From Anaerolineales bacterium (lineage in GTDB: Bacteria; Chloroflexota; Anaerolineae; Anaerolineales; UBA6663), in NCBI GenBank assembly GCA_016789245.1, contig JAEURM010000039.1, positions 1-11,888 of the forward strand: a DNA stretch of 11,888 nucleotides. Reading direction: 5' to 3'. Below are positions 6,594 to 11,888 of the stretch, piece after piece (positions within the stretch are counted from its first letter, which is position 1; each line of letters starts with the position of its first letter). Below the pieces are notes generated by a model, which searched no databases, was not told the origin of the DNA, and was given only the letters and a program-made list of their open reading frames with translations. A program made the translations under genes and the position numbers.

Positions 6594-7416
6594 ATCAGTC
6601 AACAGTGGGGCCGCTCACTGTTTATTGCTTACGGTTTGCTTTTCACTGCTCTCCGCCTGCACCGTCACTCGCCCCGTTATTAAAATTGGCCTCGTAGCGC
6701 CGTTTGAGGGCCGCTACCGCGATGTGGGCTACGAAGTGGTGTTTGCCGTGCGGCTGGCCGTGCGTGAAATTAACGCGGCGGGTGGCGTAGGCGGCTACTC
6801 CGTGGAGTTGGTGGCGCTGGATGATTCGGGTGATGAACAAATGGCGCTGGAGCAAGCCCGCAAGCTCGCAACGGATGCCAGCGTCATCGCCGTCATCGGC
6901 CATTGGCGGGAAAATACCACGCTAGCCGCCGCGCCAGAATATGAGCGCGCAGGCATTCCACTCATTGCGCCCTCTGCCAACGCCCAACTGCCCACTTCAA
7001 CCTTCAAACTCTGGAATCCTTCATCCTGTCATCTCATTACCGCATCAAATTGTTTTGAGTCACTTGAAGATTTAGAGCTAGCGGCTGTAGAAAACGTCAC
7101 CATCACTGTGCCCGCGCCTTTACCAGCAGATTCAGCGGATGCAACGTTTGCGGAACGCTACCGCCCCATTGCCTTTGGCTATGAACCGCAGTTCAACGCA
7201 GTGCTGGCGTATGATGCCGCGCGGCTGATTTTTGATGCGCTGGCGCGGGATATAGCCCAAAATCAAACGCCCTCGCGCGTGGGCGTGGCGGAGATGTTGG
7301 CGCAATCTAGTTGTGATGGGTTGAGCGGCAAGATTGAATTTTCTGCCACACGCCAATGGCAAGCGCCCAACGCGTGGGTGTATGTGTGGCGGGGCAATGA
7401 ATTGGTGAAGCCGTAG
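6580..7416 (+). CDS. Lipoprotein of the ABC substrate-binding (Peripla_BP_6) family, shortened
   Basis: The N-terminus is a lipoprotein signal: basic residues, a hydrophobic stretch and the lipobox LSAC with C27. IKIGLVAPFEGRYRDVGYE (35-53), AVREINAAGGVGGY (60-73) and VIGHWRENTTLAAAPEY (105-121) are typical of branched-chain-amino-acid-type binding proteins, as are the C-terminal FNAVLAYDAARLIFDAL (205-221) and GLSGKIEF. At 278 residues it is about 100 shorter than the usual family length. The missing part is the centre, around residues 146-170, where the second lobe should begin, yet the frame stays open. ATG 6580 was chosen over 6526 because it puts a normal signal peptide at the N-terminus. 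No permease or ATPase gene is nearby, so a sensing or structural role, or an orphan transporter part, is possible. Confidence 0.75.
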   Translation: MRARKSVNSGAAHCLLLTVCFSLLSACTVTRPVIKIGLVAPFEGRYRDVGYEVVFAVRLAVREINAAGGVGGYSVELVALDDSGDEQMALEQARKLATDASVIAVIGHWRENTTLAAAPEYERAGIPLIAPSANAQLPTSTFKLWNPSSCHLITASNCFESLEDLELAAVENVTITVPAPLPADSADATFAERYRPIAFGYEPQFNAVLAYDAARLIFDALARDIAQNQTPSRVGVAEMLAQSSCDGLSGKIEFSATRQWQAPNAWVYVWRGNELVKP

Positions 7417-7424
7417 ATATTTTA

Positions 7425-7453
7425 ACCTTCGGGGTCTTAAAGACCCTGAAGGT
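7425..7453. repeat. Hairpin in the convergent gap
   Basis: ACCTTC (7425-7430) pairs with GAAGGT (7448-7453), and GGGTC (7432-7436) pairs with GACCC (7442-7446), with one G-U at the junction. On the minus strand a weak T-rich stretch (TTAAAAT) follows, so it may help end transcription coming from the 7550-8854 gene. It could equally be a dispersed palindromic repeat. Confidence 0.45.
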
Positions 7454-7472
7454 CTGCGCCGCCAAATGTTAC

Positions 7473-7512
7473 AGCCCTTCGCTGGCTCGGAGCCAGCGAA
7501 GGGCTTCTTTTT
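7473..7512 (+). terminator. Intrinsic terminator of the 2138-7416 unit
   Basis: A perfect 15-bp stem, AGCCCTTCGCTGGCT (7473-7487) with AGCCAGCGAAGGGCT (7491-7505), has a 3-nt CGG loop and is followed by TTCTTTTT. It lies 57 bp after the stop of the lipoprotein gene and suits termination on the plus strand. Confidence 0.88.
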
Positions 7513-7514
7513 AA

Positions 7515-7543
7515 TCCGTGTTATTCTGTGTTCATCCGTGTCC
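7515..7543. repeat. TCCGTGT phrase array, 10-bp period
   Basis: Three units begin at 7515, 7525 and 7535 (TCCGTGTTAT, TCTGTGTTCA, TCCGTGTCC), exactly 10 bp apart. They belong to the same phrase family as the array at 1434-1518 but appear in one orientation only. The array lies between the terminator and the end of the minus-strand phosphorylase gene. Confidence 0.6.
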
Positions 7544-7549
7544 CAACAC

Positions 7550-8854
7550 CTACTTCACAATCTTGTAATACAACGGCAACGGCTTCACCCGCGTGGCGCT
7601 GAATTGATGGGCGGCTAGCACGCGTGTTTTGGCCGCTTCTAGCTTGACTGAATCATTGGCGTGCACGGTGAACAGCGGCTCGCCCTTCTTCACGCGCTCA
7701 CCCACTTTGCGGTAAATGAGAAAACCAACGGCGTAATCCAGCGCATCACCCTTTTTGGCCCGGCCCGCGCCCAAATCTACGGCGGCCAAACCCACCTCCC
7801 GCGCGTTCACTTCCCGCACAAAACCAGAGCGCGGCGCGGCCACCGTTTCCACCAGCGCGGCTTGGGGCAAACGCTCCGGCGCGTCAATCACACCTACATC
7901 CCCGCCCTGCGCGGCCACCATCTCCCGGAATTTGCCTAACGCACTGCCGTTGGCTAAAACGGTCTCCAGCATGGTGCGCGCCGCTTTCGGCGTTTTGGCC
8001 TTGTGCGCCAACATCAGCAAGTGGCTTCCTATCAGCAAGCAATGTTCCCTAAAATCTTGCGGGCCGCCGTTGCGGAGCGTATCTAGCGCCTCCCGCAATT
8101 CTAGCGCGTTGCCCACAGCACTGCCCAACGGCTGATTCATATCTGAAAGCACGGCCACCACTTTGCGCTTGGCCACTTTGCCAATGCTCACCAACGCGGT
8201 GGCTAACGCCGTAGCATCTTTGAGATTAGTCATAAACGCGCCACTGCCCACTTTCACATCCAGCACAATGGCTTGCGCGCCAGCCGCAATTTTCTTGCTC
8301 ATCACACTGCTGGCAATCAGCGGGATACTGGGCACGGTGCCGGTTACATCGCGCAGAGCGTACAGCTTGCCATCCGCCGGGGCCAAGTTAGCCGATTGCC
8401 CCGTCAGCACGATACCAATTTCTCTCAGTTGTTTTTTGAATTGCTCAGTGGTGAGCGCCAGATTGATGCCGGGGATGGATTCCAGTTTATCCACCGTGCC
8501 GCCGGAGAAGCCCAGCCCGCGCCCAGACATTTTGCCCACCGGCACGCCGCAGGCCGCCACCATCGGCTCGGTCACCAGCGTCACTTTATCGCCCACGCCG
8601 CCGGTGGAATGTTTATCTACGGCAAATGGCACGGTATCGCTCAAATCCAGCGTCTCGCCGGAGCGGGCCATTGCCAGCGTCAATTCCGTCATCTCACGCG
8701 CCGTCATCCCGCGCCACAGCACGGCCATCAGCCAGGCCGCCGCTTGGTAATCGGGAATTTCGCCGCTGGTCAGGCCGGTGATAAAAAACTCAATCTCCGT
8801 CCGATTCAGCTCACCGCCCTCACGTTTTTTGGTAATAATGTCAACGGCTTTCAT
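7550..8854 (-). CDS. deoA: Pyrimidine-nucleoside (thymidine) phosphorylase
   Basis: The 434-residue cytoplasmic enzyme splits thymidine, and probably uridine, with phosphate to give the base and (deoxy)ribose 1-phosphate in pyrimidine salvage. Family blocks are complete: KHSTGGVGDK (81-90), KMSGRGLGFSGGTVDKLES (108-126), LYALRDVTGTVPSIPLIASS (164-183) and LDVKVGSGAFM (198-208). K81, H82, S83, S110, T120, R168, S183 and K187 match the substrate and phosphate residues of E. coli thymidine phosphorylase with a constant offset of three. A C-terminal PYNP domain covers about 345-434. ATG 8854 was chosen over 8896 because a GGAG site lies 6 nt upstream and MKAVDIITKK is the normal family start; the longer version would begin inside the repeat. 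Whether it is thymidine-specific (DeoA) or broad (Pdp) cannot be told here. It lies 76 bp downstream of the gene at 8931-9530 and may share its transcript. Confidence 0.93.
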   Translation of the reverse strand: MKAVDIITKKREGGELNRTEIEFFITGLTSGEIPDYQAAAWLMAVLWRGMTAREMTELTLAMARSGETLDLSDTVPFAVDKHSTGGVGDKVTLVTEPMVAACGVPVGKMSGRGLGFSGGTVDKLESIPGINLALTTEQFKKQLREIGIVLTGQSANLAPADGKLYALRDVTGTVPSIPLIASSVMSKKIAAGAQAIVLDVKVGSGAFMTNLKDATALATALVSIGKVAKRKVVAVLSDMNQPLGSAVGNALELREALDTLRNGGPQDFREHCLLIGSHLLMLAHKAKTPKAARTMLETVLANGSALGKFREMVAAQGGDVGVIDAPERLPQAALVETVAAPRSGFVREVNAREVGLAAVDLGAGRAKKGDALDYAVGFLIYRKVGERVKKGEPLFTVHANDSVKLEAAKTRVLAAHQFSATRVKPLPLYYKIVK

Positions 8855-8860
8855 TTTTTT

Positions 8861-8864
8861 CTCC
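8861..8864 (-). promoter_or_regulatory. Ribosome-binding site deciding the phosphorylase start
   Basis: Read on the minus strand, GGAG is followed by a 6-nt A-rich spacer and the ATG at 8854-8852. This favours the 434-residue protein over a longer one beginning at 8896. Confidence 0.7.
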
Positions 8865-8877
8865 ACAAAACGAATAA

Positions 8878-8941
8878 TCTCTCGCAAAGAACGCAAAACC
8901 CGCTAAGTTTTCTTGGCGAGCTTTGCGCTCTTAGCGAGAGA
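8878..8941. repeat. CGCAAAG/CGCTAAG palindromic phrase repeat
   Basis: The outer stem TCTCTCGC (8878-8885) pairs perfectly with GCGAGAGA (8934-8941). Inside, CGCAAA on the left faces TTTGCG on the right, and CGCTAAG faces GGCGAG with mismatches. The sequence reads as alternating CGCAAAG-like and CGCTAAG-like phrases on one side and their complements on the other. It fills most of the 76-bp gap between the two minus-strand genes, and its edge supplies the last codons and stop of the 8931-9530 gene. Confidence 0.65.
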
Positions 8942-9530
8942 CAAGTCCGCTCGACCCGCTCAGTATCGCATCAGATAATGGCGGCCACTCATCGCTTTGG
9001 TCGGCCACCTCGGCCCAGTTTTCTTTGCCGCTCCAGCTTTCAATCTCAATCGCATACACGCTAGTGCGCTTAAGCTCAGTTTCTGTAATAGGCCGATATT
9101 CCTTGCCCGCCGTCATGTTTCCAAAATACTTGCCAATCAGGCCGTACAGCGCCTGTTCCTTCTCGGCCAAGTCTTCCAGCACGCGCAAACGGCCATACAC
9201 AATAACGCTGGCATATTGAATGCTGAATTCTAAGGCTACATTGCTGGGCAAAAGCCGCCCGAACTCACTCGCTTCAAACGTCACTTTATCACTATGCTCA
9301 GCGTTGGCCCGCATCCGCCCCACAAGGTTGGAGTGAAAGATAATCTTGTTGTTGGCTTCGTCATACCAAAACGTGCTGGGGTTGATGAAGGGCTGTGACT
9401 CCCACACGGTCACCATATGGCCAATCTGCGCACGGTGCAAAAACGCCCGCGTCCAAGCGTCGTCGCGGGCATGTTCCTTGCGGCGTTGCTGGTTGGCGGG
9501 CGTCACGGCGGGGTCATAGTTTTTGGTCAT
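8931..9530 (-). CDS. Pyridoxamine 5'-phosphate oxidase-family (FMN split-barrel) protein
   Basis: This 199-residue soluble protein has the split-barrel pattern of the PNPOx-like family: AFLHRAQIGHMVTVWESQPFIN (29-50 in two runs), IIFHSNLVGRMRANAE (63-78), VTFEASEFGRLLPS (83-96), YASVIVYGRLRVLED (106-120) and VYAIEIESWSGKE (158-170). The VGRMRAN stretch is where related proteins contact the flavin phosphate. Members bind FMN or sometimes F420 or heme and reduce or oxidise small molecules. True PdxH activity is unlikely because this subgroup is the NimA-like/Pyridox_ox_2 type; the substrate is unknown. The last residues (LVSR) and stop are encoded by the repeat at 8878-8941, so the C-terminus may have been reshaped by it. 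It is transcribed divergently from the gene at 9599. Confidence 0.82.
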   Translation of the reverse strand: MTKNYDPAVTPANQQRRKEHARDDAWTRAFLHRAQIGHMVTVWESQPFINPSTFWYDEANNKIIFHSNLVGRMRANAEHSDKVTFEASEFGRLLPSNVALEFSIQYASVIVYGRLRVLEDLAEKEQALYGLIGKYFGNMTAGKEYRPITETELKRTSVYAIEIESWSGKENWAEVADQSDEWPPLSDAILSGSSGLVSR

Positions 9531-9555
9531 GCCCTATTCTATCCGCAGAAAACTG

Positions 9556-9561
9556 TATAAT
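9556..9561 (+). promoter_or_regulatory. Consensus -10 box for the amidohydrolase gene
   Basis: TATAAT is a perfect -10 hexamer, giving a leader of about 30 nt before ATG 9599. No good -35 sequence lies 16-18 bp upstream (CCTATT at 9533-9538), so an activator may be needed. No clear Shine-Dalgarno site precedes the start codon; the region is pyrimidine-rich. Confidence 0.5.
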
Positions 9562-9585
9562 CTAGAGAATTCTCCTAGTCGTCAA
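9557..9585 (-). promoter_or_regulatory. Divergent sigma-70-type promoter for the minus-strand genes
   Basis: On the minus strand TTGACG (9585-9580) is a 5-of-6 match to the -35 consensus. It is followed by a 17-bp spacer and GATTAT (9562-9557), a 4-of-6 match to -10. Transcription would start near 9550, about 20 nt before the ATG at 9530. Its -10 overlaps the TATAAT of the opposite promoter. Confidence 0.5.
9565..9574. promoter_or_regulatory. Palindrome GAGAATTCTC, possible operator
   Basis: A perfect 10-bp palindrome lies within the -35/-10 spacer of the minus-strand promoter and at the expected transcription start of the plus-strand promoter. A protein bound here could affect both directions. 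That role is inferred from position only. Confidence 0.35.
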
Positions 9586-9598
9586 TTCTTTCTTTGCT

Positions 9599-11584
9599 AT
9601 GCCCACTTCCTGCGATTTACTCCTCACCAACGCCCATGTACTCACCATGGATGAACAGTTCCACCAGTTTGCATCCGGCGCAGTGGCCGTGACAGGCGAT
9701 AGTATTGTGGCGGTGGGGGATGAGAAAGAGCTCAAAGCCAACTACCAAGCCAAGCAAATAATTGATTGTGGCGGCAAGGTGCTGATGCCCGGCTTGGTGA
9801 ACGCGCACACGCACGTGCCGATGACGCTTCTGCGTGGCCTTTCTGATGACCGGCGGCTGGATGTGTGGCTGATGGGCTACATGTTGCCAACCGAACGCGA
9901 ATTTGTGCGCCCCGATTTTGTGCGGTTGGGCACGGGCCTCGCATGCGCGGAAATGATCCGCTCGGGCATTACCACCTTTGCGGATATGTATTACTTTGAA
10001 GATGATGTGGCCCACGCCACCGCCGCCGCCGGGATGCGCGCGCTATGCGGCCAAACCGTGCTCAAGTTCCCCGCGCCCGATGCGGCCTCCTACGAAGATT
10101 CTTTGGCGATGGCGCGCGATTTCATTCAACGTTGGCAGGGCCACCACCTGATTGTGCCCGCGCCCGCCCCGCATGCCCCGTATTCCTGCACGCCAGAAAT
10201 TATGCACGCCTGCGCTGAACTGGCGCTAGAGTTTGATGTGCCGCTTCACACCCACTTGGCCGAGACGGCGCTTGAAGTAGAAAACTCCCGCAAGGAACAC
10301 GGCATGCCGGTGATTCCCTGGGCCAAGAAAAATCATATTTTAGATGCCAAAGTTTTGGCCGCGCACTGTTGCCACGTGGATGTGGGCGAGATGCGGGCCC
10401 TCAAGGGCGCTAACGCCGGCGTGGCCCACAATCCCACCAGTAATCTCAAGTTGGCTTCTGGTGTGGCGCCTGTGCCCAAGATGCTGGAAGTGGGCCTGAA
10501 CGTGGGCATTGGCACGGATGGCCCGGCCAGCAACAATGATCTAGATATGTTTGAAGAGATGCGGCTGGCCGCCCTGCTGGCCAAAGGCATTAGTGGTGAC
10601 CCAACCGCCCTGCCCGCGCGGGATGCCTTGATGCTGGCCACTCGGCTGGGCGCGCAAGCCATGCACATGGGCCACCTCACCGGCTCACTGGCCGCTGGCA
10701 AACGCGCCGATTTTGTGTTGGTGGATACACGCCGCTTACACAGCCTGCCGCACTTTACGCATGACCCAGATGCCGTATACGCGCAAATTGTGTACACCTC
10801 CAAAGCCACTGATGTGACGGACGTGATGTGCAACGGCCAGTGGCTCTTGCGTGACGGCGAACTCAAGACCGTGGATGAAAAGAATTTATTGTTGGCCGCC
10901 GAAGATTACGCCAAGAAGATTGACCATTTCTTGATTAAACGCGAAGGCAGTGTTTTGCAAAAGTTGATTGCCATTGGCGGCGCGGAGGAAGAAGAAAGTT
11001 TTGAAGTGCAAGCCAAGGCACACATTCCAACTGATGCACAGGTGCTAACCATCATCCACAGTGAAGCCGTCACCGTCATCCGAGAACGGCACTACCATGA
11101 ATTTGACTCGTACTTCTTCTTTGCTGATCCAGCACAAGGCCGCCTGCGCTACCGTGAAGATGAATTTTTAGATGAAAAAGGCAACGTCACGCGGATGCGG
11201 GCGCGGCTAACGCACACTGGCCAAGCGCGTGAAGATGAGTTCAGCGCCGTTTTGCTCTCACGCTCACGCTTTTTAGCGCCGGCCACGTACTCCTTGCGCT
11301 TCTACCGTGAATACTTCAAGCCCACGGAAATGCTGGAGATTGAGAAAGACCGCCGCCGCTGGAAGCTGGTTTACAAAGGCGTGGAGTTCTTTGTGAACTT
11401 GGATAAGGTGCTGAAGCCGGAAATGGACGGCTACTTTGTGGAAGTGAAGAGCCGCACGTGGAGCCGCCGCGATGCCAAAGAGAAAGCCGCTATTATCAAG
11501 CAACTGCTGGCACTCTTCGCCGCGAGTGAAGACCAGATTGTGACCGAAGATTATACGGAGTTGGTTAAGGCGGATGAACGCTGA
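9599..11584 (+). CDS. SAH/MTA deaminase-type amidohydrolase fused to a CYTH-like domain
   Basis: The 661-residue protein has two parts. Residues 1-445 are a complete amidohydrolase of the S-adenosylhomocysteine / 5'-methylthioadenosine / 8-oxoguanine deaminase group (MtaD-like). The metal ligands are H70 and H72 (VNAHTH), H219 with E222 (LHTHLAET), H256 (AAHCCHV) and D307 (GTDGPASNND). These enzymes release ammonia from an adenine-type nucleoside. Residues about 465-655 look like a CYTH (class IV adenylate cyclase/triphosphatase) fold: an N-terminal FEVQAKA in place of the usual ExExK, then DSYFFF (503-508), LRYRED (516-521), RLTHTG (536-541), LEIEKDRRRW (579-588), VNLDKV (599-604) and FVEVKSR (613-619). 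Typical deaminases end near residue 440, so the C-terminal domain is extra. There is no frameshift and the linker is about 20 residues. The next gene starts 11 bp before the stop. The function of the joined domains is unknown. Confidence 0.85.
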   Translation: MPTSCDLLLTNAHVLTMDEQFHQFASGAVAVTGDSIVAVGDEKELKANYQAKQIIDCGGKVLMPGLVNAHTHVPMTLLRGLSDDRRLDVWLMGYMLPTEREFVRPDFVRLGTGLACAEMIRSGITTFADMYYFEDDVAHATAAAGMRALCGQTVLKFPAPDAASYEDSLAMARDFIQRWQGHHLIVPAPAPHAPYSCTPEIMHACAELALEFDVPLHTHLAETALEVENSRKEHGMPVIPWAKKNHILDAKVLAAHCCHVDVGEMRALKGANAGVAHNPTSNLKLASGVAPVPKMLEVGLNVGIGTDGPASNNDLDMFEEMRLAALLAKGISGDPTALPARDALMLATRLGAQAMHMGHLTGSLAAGKRADFVLVDTRRLHSLPHFTHDPDAVYAQIVYTSKATDVTDVMCNGQWLLRDGELKTVDEKNLLLAAEDYAKKIDHFLIKREGSVLQKLIAIGGAEEEESFEVQAKAHIPTDAQVLTIIHSEAVTVIRERHYHEFDSYFFFADPAQGRLRYREDEFLDEKGNVTRMRARLTHTGQAREDEFSAVLLSRSRFLAPATYSLRFYREYFKPTEMLEIEKDRRRWKLVYKGVEFFVNLDKVLKPEMDGYFVEVKSRTWSRRDAKEKAAIIKQLLALFAASEDQIVTEDYTELVKADER

Positions 11585-11888
11585 TCTTTACCTTCAGCGT
11601 ATTGGTTATACCGGCTCACTCACTCCTACCGCCGAAACACTGCGCGGCCTGCACCGGGCACATCTCTATAATGTGCCGTTTGAAAATTTAGACATTGCCT
11701 TAGGCCGCCCCATTATTCTGGAAGAAACTAAGCTGTTTGAGAAAATCGTCCGTCAGCATCGCGGTGGATTCTGCTATGAGCTGAACGGTTTGTTTGCTTG
11801 GCTTTTGCGCCAGTTGGGCTTTAGCGTGGAGATGCTCAACGCCCGCGTTTATGATGATGCCGCAACACCCGGCCCAGACTTTGACCAC
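11574..11888 (+). CDS. nat: Arylamine N-acetyltransferase (3' end missing)
   Basis: The frame from ATG 11574 stays open to the window edge (105 codons). The N-terminal block AHLYNVPFENLDIALG (29-44) and RGGFCYELNGLF (63-74) with catalytic C67 are clear signatures of the NAT family. The last visible residue, H105, lies 38 residues after the Cys, the same spacing as C69-H107 in the Salmonella enzyme, so it is probably the catalytic His. The Asp of the triad lies outside the window. The enzyme acetylates aromatic amines or hydrazines using acetyl-CoA in the cytoplasm; some bacterial relatives act in biosynthesis of secondary metabolites. The start overlaps the previous gene by 11 bp, which suggests a shared transcript and coupled translation. 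Confidence 0.9.
   Translation, partial: MNADLYLQRIGYTGSLTPTAETLRGLHRAHLYNVPFENLDIALGRPIILEETKLFEKIVRQHRGGFCYELNGLFAWLLRQLGFSVEMLNARVYDDAATPGPDFDH

Noticed and set aside
7425..7453. Main terminator of the plus-strand operon
   Set aside because: No T-run follows on the plus strand; the hairpin at 7473-7512 with its T-run is the better terminator.
8163..9064. Two long plus-strand frames opposite the phosphorylase gene and into the next gene
   Set aside because: The minus strand encodes a complete phosphorylase with all catalytic residues; the plus-strand products are His/Arg-rich or low-complexity and cross gene borders.
11700..11888. Minus-strand frame at the right edge
   Set aside because: It is antisense to an arylamine N-acetyltransferase with clear catalytic motifs.

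Overview
The window is ordinary chromosomal DNA from a GC-rich bacterium, with dense gene packing and several overlapping genes. The best guess is a member of the Chloroflexota (Anaerolineae-like). That is inference from protein style: a TPR protein with a C-terminal membrane anchor, a baseplate-J-like membrane protein next to ruvX and mltG, and gaps filled with short palindromic phrase repeats. No rRNA, tRNA, CRISPR array, transposase or phage gene was seen.

Layout. (1) Positions 1-1436 (+) hold the end of a sarcosine-oxidase beta-type flavoprotein gene and a complete sarcosine oxidase delta gene. The alpha and gamma subunits are not downstream; a DinB-like metalloprotein gene (1531-2010) follows. 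(2) Positions 2138-7416 (+) form a probable six-gene operon: tail-anchored TPR protein, an AT-rich unknown protein starting with TTG, a large membrane protein with a baseplate-J-like outer part, ruvX, mltG, and a lipoprotein of the type I ABC substrate-binding family that lacks its middle. The last four genes overlap one another, which suggests translational coupling. A strong intrinsic terminator (7473-7512) closes the unit. (3) Positions 7550-9530 (-) hold a pyridoxamine-phosphate-oxidase-family protein followed by pyrimidine-nucleoside phosphorylase. (4) Positions 9599-11888 (+) hold a 661-residue protein joining an S-adenosylhomocysteine/methylthioadenosine-deaminase-type amidohydrolase to a CYTH-like domain, overlapped by an arylamine N-acetyltransferase gene that runs off the window. 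The two divergent units share a 68-bp promoter region with overlapping -10 elements and a perfect 10-bp palindrome.

Themes. The 2138-7416 unit mixes cell-wall synthesis (MltG cuts nascent glycan strands) with RNA/DNA housekeeping (RuvX) and exported or membrane proteins. Groups 3 and 4 both include nucleoside-salvage enzymes (pyrimidine-nucleoside phosphorylase; deamination of SAH, MTA or adenosine). The least expected items are the amidohydrolase-CYTH fusion and the fact that five of the six gaps longer than about 60 bp each hold a different kind of short repeat or hairpin, usually arranged as a palindrome.
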